Assembly (NCBI GenBank): GCA_001797745.1
Contig: MGQF01000065.1
Span: forward strand, 36,569-42,326
Reading direction: 5' to 3'
DNA: 5,758 nt
Source of the DNA: Deltaproteobacteria bacterium RBG_13_52_11
GTDB taxonomy: Bacteria > Desulfobacterota > B13-G15 > RBG-16-54-18
Shown here: one piece after another, positions 1-5,308 of the stretch
Layout: each line of letters begins with the position of its first letter
Numbering within the stretch: the first letter of the stretch is position 1
Notes under the pieces: model-generated
The model's input: the letters and a program-made list of their open reading frames with translations, nothing else
The model's database searches: none
What the model was told of the DNA's origin: nothing
Made by a program: the position numbers and the translations under genes

Positions 1-586
1 TCAAGACCTCCCGCTCTTTCTCCAGGATGGCCCGGCGAGACAGCACGATGTTTCCCCGACCGCGGTTGAATTTGAGGATTTTAAACTGGAAACGCTTGCC
101 TATAAACTTGTCTAAATCCCGCACCGGATGAAGATCGAGTTGTGACCCAGGCAAGAAGGCGGGAACACCGATGTCCACGGTCAAACCACCCCTGACGCGG
201 GAGATGACCATCCCTTCTATCATACCATCTCCCTGCTGGCAGGTTCGGTTGATCGTATCCCAGACCTTCACCGTGTCGGCCTTATCTTTGGAGAGGATGA
301 TAATCCCCTCGTCATCTTCCCTTCGTTCAAGGTAGACGTCTACTTCGTCCCCCGGTTTCACCCCCACTTTGTTATCACGGGTCCAAAACTGAGACACCGG
401 TACCTGGCCTTCCGATTTATATCCCACGTCGATGGTCACAAACTCTTTTCCTACTTCAACCACCCTTCCTCTGACGATCTCCCCCTCCGCTAACTCACGG
501 AAGCTCTCTTCGTAGAATTCACCCAGATCCCCTTGTTTCTCCTTTACATCTGGCTTTTCGTTGTTTATTATCCTTTTTTCCTCCAT
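1..586 (-). CDS. rpsA: 30S ribosomal protein S1, N-terminal part (cut by window edge)
   Basis: The first 195 residues of ribosomal protein S1, the multi-domain RNA-binding protein of the small subunit that helps recruit and unfold mRNA; the frame is open at the window edge. Two S1 (OB-fold) repeats are visible: residues about 35-100 (core VRGRVVEVGKEFVTIDVGYK, then PGDEVDVYLE and IILSKDKA) and about 120-185 (IEGMVISRVRGGLTVDIG, AFLPGSQLD, HPVRDLDKFIGK, then NIVLSRRAILE). The FLPGSQ/PVRD block and the SRRA close of domain 2 match the conserved start of proteobacterial-type S1, whose N-terminal domains dock on the ribosome. The ATG at 586 is supported by a GGAGGGG Shine-Dalgarno near 597-603. 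A charged stretch of about 20 residues precedes the first domain, slightly longer than in E. coli S1. It follows cmk after 101 nt and probably has its own promoter. Family assignment is very secure. Confidence 0.96.
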   Translation of the reverse strand, partial: MEEKRIINNEKPDVKEKQGDLGEFYEESFRELAEGEIVRGRVVEVGKEFVTIDVGYKSEGQVPVSQFWTRDNKVGVKPGDEVDVYLERREDDEGIIILSKDKADTVKVWDTINRTCQQGDGMIEGMVISRVRGGLTVDIGVPAFLPGSQLDLHPVRDLDKFIGKRFQFKILKFNRGRGNIVLSRRAILEKEREVL

Positions 587-632
587 TAACCCTACCCCCT
601 CCGCCTATTTTCCTCAGAGACCTTAAAAAACC

Positions 633-662
633 TATATACCACAAAAAGATGAGAAAAACCAA
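633..662 (-). promoter_or_regulatory. Candidate sigma-70-type promoter for rpsA
   Basis: On the minus strand, TTGGTT (657-662) and TATATA (633-638) are separated by 18 nt (17 if the -10 is read as GTATAT). The bases just upstream of the -35 (663-676) are almost entirely A/T, like an UP element, which fits a strongly expressed ribosomal gene. A start near 626 would give a leader of about 40 nt that includes the Shine-Dalgarno. No terminator hairpin with a T-run is visible between the cmk stop and this site, so read-through from cmk is also possible. Consensus match is moderate; this is a prediction only. Confidence 0.4.
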
Positions 663-687
663 AATAAAATTTAATGTGCGCTATCTT

Positions 688-1368
688 TTACCTCTTTCCG
701 TACGCCCTCTGCTCGATCTCCGTAATCATCCTCTCCACCACTTCTGCAGGAGTCAAACCGGTGGAATCTATAGGGATGGCATCCGGTGCCATCTGCAAGG
801 GGGCGATCTCTCTGTTTTGGTCCGCCCTGTCCCGCCTATTGGTATCCTCAATCACGCGGGAGAGGATTACGGGGATCCCTCGATCCAGGAGTTCTTTATA
901 CCTCCTCGTGCCCCTTTCCTGGGGGTTGGCATCGAGGTAAAACTTGACCTCAGCCTCGGGGAAGACCACCATCCCCATATCCCTCCCCTCAGCCACTACC
1001 CCTGGTCCTCCCAACCTCCTCTGCAGATCCACCAAAGCCTCCCTGACTACCCGTTCTTGAGAGATTCGGGAGGTCAACATACTTATCTCCGGAGTCCTGA
1101 TAGCCTCGGTGACATCCTTACCGTCCATGTGAACCCGCTGCCCCTCCTCGTTATCTCCAAACCCTATCTCGATCTCGGCACACAGCCTGTCCAGTTCCGC
1201 CGTCATCTCGGGGGTTATCCCTCTTTCCTTGGCCTTCAGGGCAACAACCCGGTAGGTGGCACCCGTATCGAGGTACCTATACCTCAATTTCTTGGCCAGC
1301 ATACGGGCCACCGTGCTCTTGCCAGCCCCGGCCGGGCCATCAATGACGATTAAGAGCCTTTTTTCCAC
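688..1368 (-). CDS. cmk: Cytidylate kinase (CMP/dCMP kinase)
   Basis: Phosphorylates CMP and dCMP with ATP in the cytosol, feeding the pyrimidine nucleotide pools. At 226 aa it is full length for the bacterial Cmk family. Visible motifs: P-loop GPAGAGKST (residues 11-19); the nucleoside-binding YLDTGATYR (32-40); DVTEAIR (85-91) of the NMP-binding domain; VAEGRDMGMVVFPEA (125-139); and RDRADQNREIAPLQMAPDA (179-197) followed by IDSTGLT, the lid/C-terminal signature. Two positions differ from the form I know best: Thr38 where TGAMYR is usual, and Met133 where GRDMGTVVFP is usual. The start is a GTG lying inside the end of hisC, giving a 19-nt overlap; no near alternative start fits because the P-loop begins ten residues in, and the Shine-Dalgarno is weak, which suggests translational coupling to hisC. 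The cmk-rpsA adjacency is a classical bacterial arrangement and supports the call. Confidence 0.96.
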   Translation of the reverse strand: MEKRLLIVIDGPAGAGKSTVARMLAKKLRYRYLDTGATYRVVALKAKERGITPEMTAELDRLCAEIEIGFGDNEEGQRVHMDGKDVTEAIRTPEISMLTSRISQERVVREALVDLQRRLGGPGVVAEGRDMGMVVFPEAEVKFYLDANPQERGTRRYKELLDRGIPVILSRVIEDTNRRDRADQNREIAPLQMAPDAIPIDSTGLTPAEVVERMITEIEQRAYGKR

Positions 1369-2435
1369 CTTTTCAGGGCTTCGATAAAACTCGTGTTATC
1401 CTCAGGGAGACCGATGGTAACCCTTATATATTCCTTCAGACCATACCCCGCCATCCCCCGCACCACGATTCCCTTCCGCATGAGCCCTTCCATCACCTGG
1501 GAGACATGGGGTCCGAAGTGAACGAGGATAAAATTGGCCTCGCTGGGGACAAAGGAGAGGCCGAGACTGGTCAACTCTTCATAAAGATAACGCTTGCCCA
1601 CCTCGTTTATGCGGGCTGTCTTCTCTCTGTGCTCCTCGTCTTCTAAGGCGGCCTCCGCTGCCATCTGTGCCAAGAGGTTGACGCTAAAGGGCTGACGCAC
1701 CTTCTCCAGATGCTCGATCAGTTCTTTTCGGGCCACCCCATATCCTATCCTGAGGCCGGCCAACCCATAAAATTTGGAAAAGGTCTTGGTCGTAATGATC
1801 CACCGCTCCCTCTGCCAATACTCCTGAGAAAGGGGATAATCAAGGGCAGTCACATATTCGCCGTATGCCTCGTCTACCAAAACTACCACGTGGGAGGGGA
1901 GATGGGTGAGGAAATCATCGAACTCTGAACGGGTAAAGATAGTCCCGGTTGGGTTGTTGGGATTGCTCAAGAAGATCAACTTGGTCTTTGAGTTCACCTT
2001 TTTGGCTATCTCTGATAGATCGATTTTAAAATCCCTGAGGGGAACGGAGACACAGCGCCCCCCCTGGGCCTGGGCGGCAATCCGGTAATAGGCGAAGGTG
2101 GGGTCAGGGAGCAATACCTCTTCCTCTCTCTGCAAGAAGGTCCGTGCGGCCAACTCGAAAATCTCATTAGAACCATTGCCCAGAATGATGTGATCGGGGG
2201 GAAACTCCAACCTCCGCGCCAGCTTCTCCTTGAGAACTCCTCCTGCCCCATCAGGGTACCGATGGATTGTCTTCAGGGCCTTTGTGATGGCTGCCAAGGC
2301 CTTCGGAGAGGGACCGAGGGGGTTCTCGTTGGCAGAGAGGCGGATGAGGTGCTCTCCAGCCCGCCACTCCCTCCCCTTGGGGTAGGGGGGCAAATTCAGG
2401 ATATAATCGGCCACCATATCTTTTAGGTCAGACAT
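1350..2435 (-). CDS. hisC: Histidinol-phosphate aminotransferase (PLP fold type I)
   Basis: PLP-dependent class I/II aminotransferase that converts imidazole acetol phosphate plus glutamate to histidinol phosphate in histidine synthesis; some members also transaminate aromatic keto acids. It is 361 aa, normal for HisC. Visible landmarks: substrate-loop SANENPLGPSP (34-44), RYPDG with Tyr60, GNGSNEIFELAAR (86-98), NPNNPTG (158-164), DEAYGEY (188-194, Asp188 expected to bind the pyridine nitrogen), and TKTFSKFYGLAGLRIGYG (216-233) with Lys221 as the expected Schiff-base lysine and Arg229 as phosphate ligand. The C-terminal VRGMAGYGLKEYIRVTIG (325-342) carries the substrate-carboxylate arginine, Arg338. 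The ATG start overlaps the end of the PHP gene by 13 nt and the 3' end overlaps cmk by 19 nt, so the three are probably one transcript with coupled translation. Substrate breadth (histidine only, or aromatic as well) cannot be read from sequence. Confidence 0.93.
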   Translation of the reverse strand: MSDLKDMVADYILNLPPYPKGREWRAGEHLIRLSANENPLGPSPKALAAITKALKTIHRYPDGAGGVLKEKLARRLEFPPDHIILGNGSNEIFELAARTFLQREEEVLLPDPTFAYYRIAAQAQGGRCVSVPLRDFKIDLSEIAKKVNSKTKLIFLSNPNNPTGTIFTRSEFDDFLTHLPSHVVVLVDEAYGEYVTALDYPLSQEYWQRERWIITTKTFSKFYGLAGLRIGYGVARKELIEHLEKVRQPFSVNLLAQMAAEAALEDEEHREKTARINEVGKRYLYEELTSLGLSFVPSEANFILVHFGPHVSQVMEGLMRKGIVVRGMAGYGLKEYIRVTIGLPEDNTSFIEALKRWKKGS

Positions 2436-3076
2436 CGTTCCACAATGTGTTCGGCATTGTTCATCATTGCTTGATAATCTGCCTCGGTCAAACCGGCCCC
2501 CACGACGATCTCACGCAGGCGAGCCGCTGGCCAGATATCGCCAGGGGCATGGGCGTCGCTGTTCAACACCACAGGGGTCCCTGTCTTTTGCGCCAACTGA
2601 GCCACATGACCATTGGTCAAAGAGTGACCCTTTCGCGAGGTCAACTCCAAACATACGAAGTGTTCCTTGGCCAATAAAACCTCCTCCTCTGTGATCAGAC
2701 CGGGATGGGCAAGGATATCCGCAGAGGACTCGATGGCCATTCTGTTGGTCCCTGTCGCTACCGGCTCCACGATCGTCTCACCGTGGACCACTACCAGTTT
2801 CGCCCCTAACCCCCTGCTCCTGCTGACCAGCGCCGGTATTGACTCGGGGTGGATATAGGTCAATTCGATCCCAGGAATCACCCGTATCCCCCCCCCCTGA
2901 CAATTGACCTCCGCACAAAAGGCCACGATGCGGGGGATGATCAGGTCGATATTTGACTGGTCACCATGATCGGTAATGGCGAGGGCTCTATAGCCCGCCA
3001 CCTCAAACCTCCTGGCCAGCTCGGCAGGGGTGAGTTCTCCATCGCTAAACAGGGAATGGGTATGTAGATCTATCAT
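2423..3076 (-). CDS. PHP-domain phosphoesterase, histidinol-phosphatase-like
   Basis: A 217-aa protein that is essentially one PHP domain, a metal-dependent TIM-like barrel. The expected trinuclear metal ligands are all visible: His5 and His7 (DLHTH), Asp12 (SDGE), His37 (ITDHGD), Glu71 (GIELT), His98 (VVHGE), His124 (LAHPG), and Asp174 plus His176 (NSDAHAP). An ELTSRKGHSLTNGH segment (144-157) looks like a subfamily signature. I infer a hydrolytic phosphoesterase. Being directly upstream of and overlapping hisC by 13 nt suggests histidinol-phosphate phosphatase, the step after HisC, but it is shorter than the usual 260-270 aa PHP-type histidinol phosphatases and PHP domains also occur in other phosphatases and nucleases. 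The ATG is fixed by the MIDLHTH opening; the ribosome-binding site is weak. A run of ten G on the coding strand spans codons 60-63. Confidence 0.87.
   Translation of the reverse strand: MIDLHTHSLFSDGELTPAELARRFEVAGYRALAITDHGDQSNIDLIIPRIVAFCAEVNCQGGGIRVIPGIELTYIHPESIPALVSRSRGLGAKLVVVHGETIVEPVATGTNRMAIESSADILAHPGLITEEEVLLAKEHFVCLELTSRKGHSLTNGHVAQLAQKTGTPVVLNSDAHAPGDIWPAARLREIVVGAGLTEADYQAMMNNAEHIVERCLT
2888..2897 (-). repeat. G10 homopolymer inside the PHP gene
   Basis: Ten consecutive C on the plus strand, i.e. ten G on the coding strand, covering the last base of Gln60 and all of Gly61-Gly63. A one-base slip would shift the frame before Glu71 and remove most of the metal ligands. The frame is intact in the sequence as given. 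It could be a contingency tract, a chance run in GC-rich coding sequence, or a place where sequencing is error-prone. Confidence 0.9.
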
Positions 3077-3100
3077 AGATTAGAGAAATGATGCCGCCTA

Positions 3101-3120
3101 CCATCCCCTAAGCGGGATGG
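3101..3120. repeat. Small perfect hairpin upstream of the PHP gene
   Basis: CCATCCC (3101-3107) and GGGATGG (3114-3120) form a perfect 7-bp GC-rich stem around a 6-nt loop, ending about 24 nt before the PHP start codon. In the minus-strand RNA it would sit just 5' of the region where the ribosome binds. No T-run follows on either strand, so it does not look like an intrinsic terminator. It may tune translation or simply form part of the adjoining repeat region. Confidence 0.6.
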
Positions 3121-3124
3121 CTTG

Positions 3125-3214
3125 AGGGTTCAGGGATTCAAGGGGTCAAGGGTTCAAGTAAATCGTTTTCCCTTATAATTCTTGAACCCTCGAATCCTCG
3201 GCCCCTGGAACCCT
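3125..3214. repeat. Large imperfect inverted repeat made of degenerate AGGGTTCA units
   Basis: Two 34-nt arms (3125-3158 and 3181-3214) are imperfect inverted copies: about 25 of 34 positions are complementary, with a perfect 10-bp inner block (AGGGTTCAAG against CTTGAACCCT) next to a 22-nt AT-rich loop and a perfect 7-bp outer block (AGGGTTC against GAACCCT). Each arm is itself a chain of short related units; in the left arm these are AGGGTTC (3125), AGGGATTCA (3132), AGGGGTCA (3141) and AGGGTTCA (3149). No T-run follows on either side. It occupies most of the gap between the DUF151-family gene and the PHP gene and looks like a dispersed intergenic repeat element rather than a gene. Confidence 0.7.
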
Positions 3215-3234
3215 ATCCATTACAAAAACATCAC

Positions 3235-3265
3235 ACTATACTAAAAAGGGGAAAATGGATAACAA
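3235..3265 (-). promoter_or_regulatory. Weak candidate promoter for the PHP-hisC-cmk transcript
   Basis: On the minus strand TATAGT (3235-3240, five of six to the -10 consensus) lies 19 nt from TTGTTA (3260-3265), or 16 nt from the poorer TTATCC (3257-3262). The -10 lies between the arms of an 8-bp inverted repeat, AATGGATA (3254-3261) and TATCCATT (3214-3221). A start near 3228 would give a structured leader of about 150 nt before the PHP gene. The long spacer makes this weak; the trio could equally be read from the miaB transcript. Confidence 0.25.
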
Positions 3266-3278
3266 TCGTTTCCGCCAC

Positions 3279-3764
3279 TTACATCTTATATTTGCCAAAG
3301 TCCTTGGATGAAAGTCCTTCCAAGAGTTCGTCCAGGGCCTCCTCTCCCTCCTTTTGCTGGCGCAGATCTATTTTTCGAGACTTCTCGATCACCTCTTCAT
3401 GTACATAAATGGGTGCATTAGTCCTCAGGGCCAAGGCAATGGAGTCGCTGGGCCGAGCGTCGATGGCAAAGTGCGTTCCATCCATGTCCAGGTGGATTAT
3501 GGCGTAGAAGGTGTTCTCCCGCAGGTCGTTGACCTCTATTTTAATTACCGCAATTCCTAAGGTGTCCAAGAGGTTTTTCATGAGGTCATGGGTCATTGGC
3601 CTGGAGAGTTGAACCTTCTCCAATTGGGTGGCGATGGCACTAGCCTCAAAGAATCCTATCCAGATGGGGACAACCTCTTTCTCCTCTAAGTCCTTGAGTA
3701 ACACAATGGGGGTATTGGTGAAAGGATCTACCGTTAAGCCGCTTACCTTCATCTCTCGAAACAT
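3279..3764 (-). CDS. Bifunctional nuclease (BFN/DUF151) family protein
   Basis: A 161-aa single-domain member of the DUF151 / bifunctional nuclease family; a plant member has been reported with DNase and RNase activity, but the bacterial role is poorly defined. Family landmarks are clear: VVPIWIGFFEASAIA (31-45), SRPMTHDLM (54-62), NTFYAIIHL (84-92) and the strongly conserved IDARPSDSIALALR (101-114), ending with the typical DFGKYKM tail (155-161). No UVR motif follows, unlike in some longer homologues. The first ATG is chosen because a strong Shine-Dalgarno lies 5 nt upstream; a second ATG at codon 5 is less well placed. The gap to miaB is 12 nt and the Shine-Dalgarno shares a base with the miaB stop codon, so translation is probably coupled and the product may act in the same RNA context. 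That functional link is inference. Confidence 0.92.
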   Translation of the reverse strand: MFREMKVSGLTVDPFTNTPIVLLKDLEEKEVVPIWIGFFEASAIATQLEKVQLSRPMTHDLMKNLLDTLGIAVIKIEVNDLRENTFYAIIHLDMDGTHFAIDARPSDSIALALRTNAPIYVHEEVIEKSRKIDLRQQKEGEEALDELLEGLSSKDFGKYKM

Positions 3765-3769
3765 CCCGT

Positions 3770-3777
3770 CTCCTCCC
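3770..3777 (-). promoter_or_regulatory. Shine-Dalgarno of the DUF151-family gene, touching the miaB stop
   Basis: GGGAGGAG on the minus strand, 5 nt before the ATG at 3764. Its first G is the last base of the miaB TAG stop (3777-3779). This close match to the anti-SD fixes the start of the downstream gene and indicates terminating miaB ribosomes could re-initiate here. Confidence 0.75.
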
Positions 3778-5111
3778 TATCGACAGAGCTCTCCTCGTAA
3801 GGAGTTTTGCAAACCCTCGTTGATCTTTACCTTGACCAATTCTCCTACCACCTCGGGCCCTCCGGGGAAATTGACGATCCGGTTACACCTTATCCTCCCC
3901 ATCATTGTGTGGGGGGAATTTCGGCTGCGCCCCTCCACCAATACCTCCCTTACCGCGCCCTCCAGCTTTTTATTCCTCTTCAAGGTTATCTCCCGCTGGA
4001 GTTCTTGGAGGACCTCCAGCCGCCTTTGCTTTATCTCGGGAGTGATATCGTCCTTCCACTGCGCAGCCTGTGTCCCTTCGCGGGGAGAATACTTAAAGGA
4101 AAAGAGCCCGTCAAACTCCACATCCTGTATGAGCTCCAAAGTCTGGGAGAAGTCTTCCTCCCTTTCTCCTGGGAAGCCTACCATAACATCGGCGGTGATG
4201 CTGATCTGAGGGGTCGCCTCGCGCAACCTCTTTGCCTTAGCCAGGTATTCTTCCCTCGTATGACCCCTGTTCATCCTCTCCAGCACAGCATTGGATCCCG
4301 CTTGGAAGGGGAGGTGAAAGTGTTCACAGAGATGTTTCAGCTTTCCAAAGGTCAAGATGACCTCCTCTGTAAGATCCTTAGGATGGGAAGTCGTAAACCT
4401 GATCCTCTCCAACCCCGGAATTTCGTTTATCTTAGCCAACAGCTGGGGGAAAGTCAACTCATGGGGGTTATTTTTGGCGTAAGAGTTTACATTTTGACCA
4501 AGAAGGATTACCTCCTTCGTCCCTCTCTGGACCAAGGACTCTATCTCGGCCAGGACTTCACTGCTGGGACGGCTTCGCTCCCTCCCCCGCACAGAGGGGA
4601 CGACACAATAACTGCAAAAGTTATCGCACCCTTGCATAATGGTGACATAGGCGCGCAGCTGCTGGCTGTGGGAGATAGGGAGATGAACAGAGGAACCATC
4701 CTCAAAGCCCACCGCGCAGGCCCCCTTCCTCCCCTTTTCCACATCGTGCAGGATCTCGGGGAGTCGGTATATTTTTCCAGGCCCGATGACGAAGTCGAGC
4801 CCCGGAATGCGAGCCAACAACCGCTCTCCTCCCTGCTGAGCCACACAGCCGGCTACGCCCACGATCACGTCGGGGTTGTTCTCCTTGAGCCGTTGGAAGC
4901 GCCCCACGAAGCTGTAGGCCTTCTGCTCCGGTTTCTCCCTGACGGTGCAGGTATTGACCAGGATCAAGTCGGCTTCATCCCACCTCTTTGTCTCCTGATA
5001 ACCACACCCCGCCAGAAGGGCGAGCATTCGTTCAGAGTCATGCTCGTTCATCTGACAACCGAAGGTCTTGATGTAAACGCGCTTTTCCATAACTATCAGT
5101 TTGTCACTCAT
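3777..5111 (-). CDS. miaB: tRNA-2-methylthio-N6-dimethylallyladenosine synthase (MiaB)
   Basis: Radical SAM methylthiotransferase that adds the 2-methylthio group to N6-isopentenyladenosine at position 37 of tRNAs reading UNN codons. 444 aa, typical length. The N-terminal UPF0004 domain has the three cluster cysteines Cys19 (KTFGCQMNEHDSE), Cys55 (NTCTVREKPEQKAYS) and Cys89 (AGCVAQ). The radical SAM core has CDNFCSYC (Cys162, Cys166, Cys169) followed by VVPSVRGRERSRP; later blocks are LLGQNVNSY (203-211), HLPFQAGSNAVLERMNRGH (266-284) and ADVMVGFPGE (307-316). A TRAM domain occupies roughly 377-440 (MMGRIRCNRIVNFPGG). The cysteine pattern and the NTCTVRE and RGRE blocks favour MiaB over MtaB or RimO. 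The start is uncertain: ATG at 5111 or ATG at codon 8 (5090); neither has a good Shine-Dalgarno, and TATAAT overlaps the first. It heads a coupled pair with the DUF151-family gene. Confidence 0.95.
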   Translation of the reverse strand: MSDKLIVMEKRVYIKTFGCQMNEHDSERMLALLAGCGYQETKRWDEADLILVNTCTVREKPEQKAYSFVGRFQRLKENNPDVIVGVAGCVAQQGGERLLARIPGLDFVIGPGKIYRLPEILHDVEKGRKGACAVGFEDGSSVHLPISHSQQLRAYVTIMQGCDNFCSYCVVPSVRGRERSRPSSEVLAEIESLVQRGTKEVILLGQNVNSYAKNNPHELTFPQLLAKINEIPGLERIRFTTSHPKDLTEEVILTFGKLKHLCEHFHLPFQAGSNAVLERMNRGHTREEYLAKAKRLREATPQISITADVMVGFPGEREEDFSQTLELIQDVEFDGLFSFKYSPREGTQAAQWKDDITPEIKQRRLEVLQELQREITLKRNKKLEGAVREVLVEGRSRNSPHTMMGRIRCNRIVNFPGGPEVVGELVKVKINEGLQNSLRGELCR

Positions 5112-5229
5112 TATAACGTCGGGACTGAAGCCCTCAGTACAAATGCCGCTTAAATATAACTCAAGCCTATGGGTTCAATGAAAACCTATTCAGAAATAGT
5201 TGAAATTTTGTCTTTCCCCCTGCCCTTCT

Positions 5230-5268
5230 TTCCACAATAGGAGCATACGTTGTATAGGATGTGTGGAA
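5230..5268. repeat. Nested inverted repeat between the aldolase-like gene and miaB
   Basis: TTCCACA (5230-5236) and TGTGGAA (5262-5268) are perfect inverted copies around a 25-nt interior, which itself holds a short ATAC/GTAT pair (5245-5248 with 5252-5255) around a 3-nt loop. The whole lies in the 197-nt gap (5112-5308) that otherwise shows no clear gene, and no convincing promoter. No T-run follows on the minus strand, so it is at best an atypical terminator for the upstream gene; a protein-binding site is also possible. Confidence 0.45.
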
Positions 5269-5308
5269 GAGGAAGACCTCGATGGCCTTGATTTACCCAC
5301 CTAATTTC

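Noticed and set aside
649..1353. A 234-codon open frame on the plus strand opposite cmk
   Set aside because: Proline- and histidine-rich, low-complexity-looking translation antisense to a clear cmk; no motif and no credible ribosome-binding site.
3151..3179. Plus-strand promoter with a perfect TATAAT at 3174-3179
   Set aside because: The matching -35 position reads GGTTCA, a poor match inside the repeat, and no plus-strand gene follows.
3125..3214. Intrinsic terminator for the miaB-DUF151 transcript
   Set aside because: The stem is long and imperfect and neither arm is followed by a T-run on either strand, so the classical terminator pattern is absent.
3077..3228. Histidine attenuator leader peptide or T-box upstream of PHP-hisC
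   Set aside because: The only short frames (for example a 15-codon one starting near 3220) contain no histidine run, and no T-box-like conserved block is seen; the short frame is made of the repeat units.
3628..4209. A 193-codon plus-strand frame spanning the miaB/DUF151 junction
   Set aside because: Serine-rich shadow translation crossing two genes on the opposite strand, with no motif.
3807..5153. A 448-codon open frame on the plus strand covering all of miaB
   Set aside because: It is the antisense shadow of a certain gene, has no recognisable domain, and long open antisense frames are common opposite GC-rich genes.
5112..5308. A promoter for miaB such as TTGAGT...TGTACT in the gap
   Set aside because: Several weak pairings exist but each has a poor hexamer or wrong spacing, so none can be preferred.
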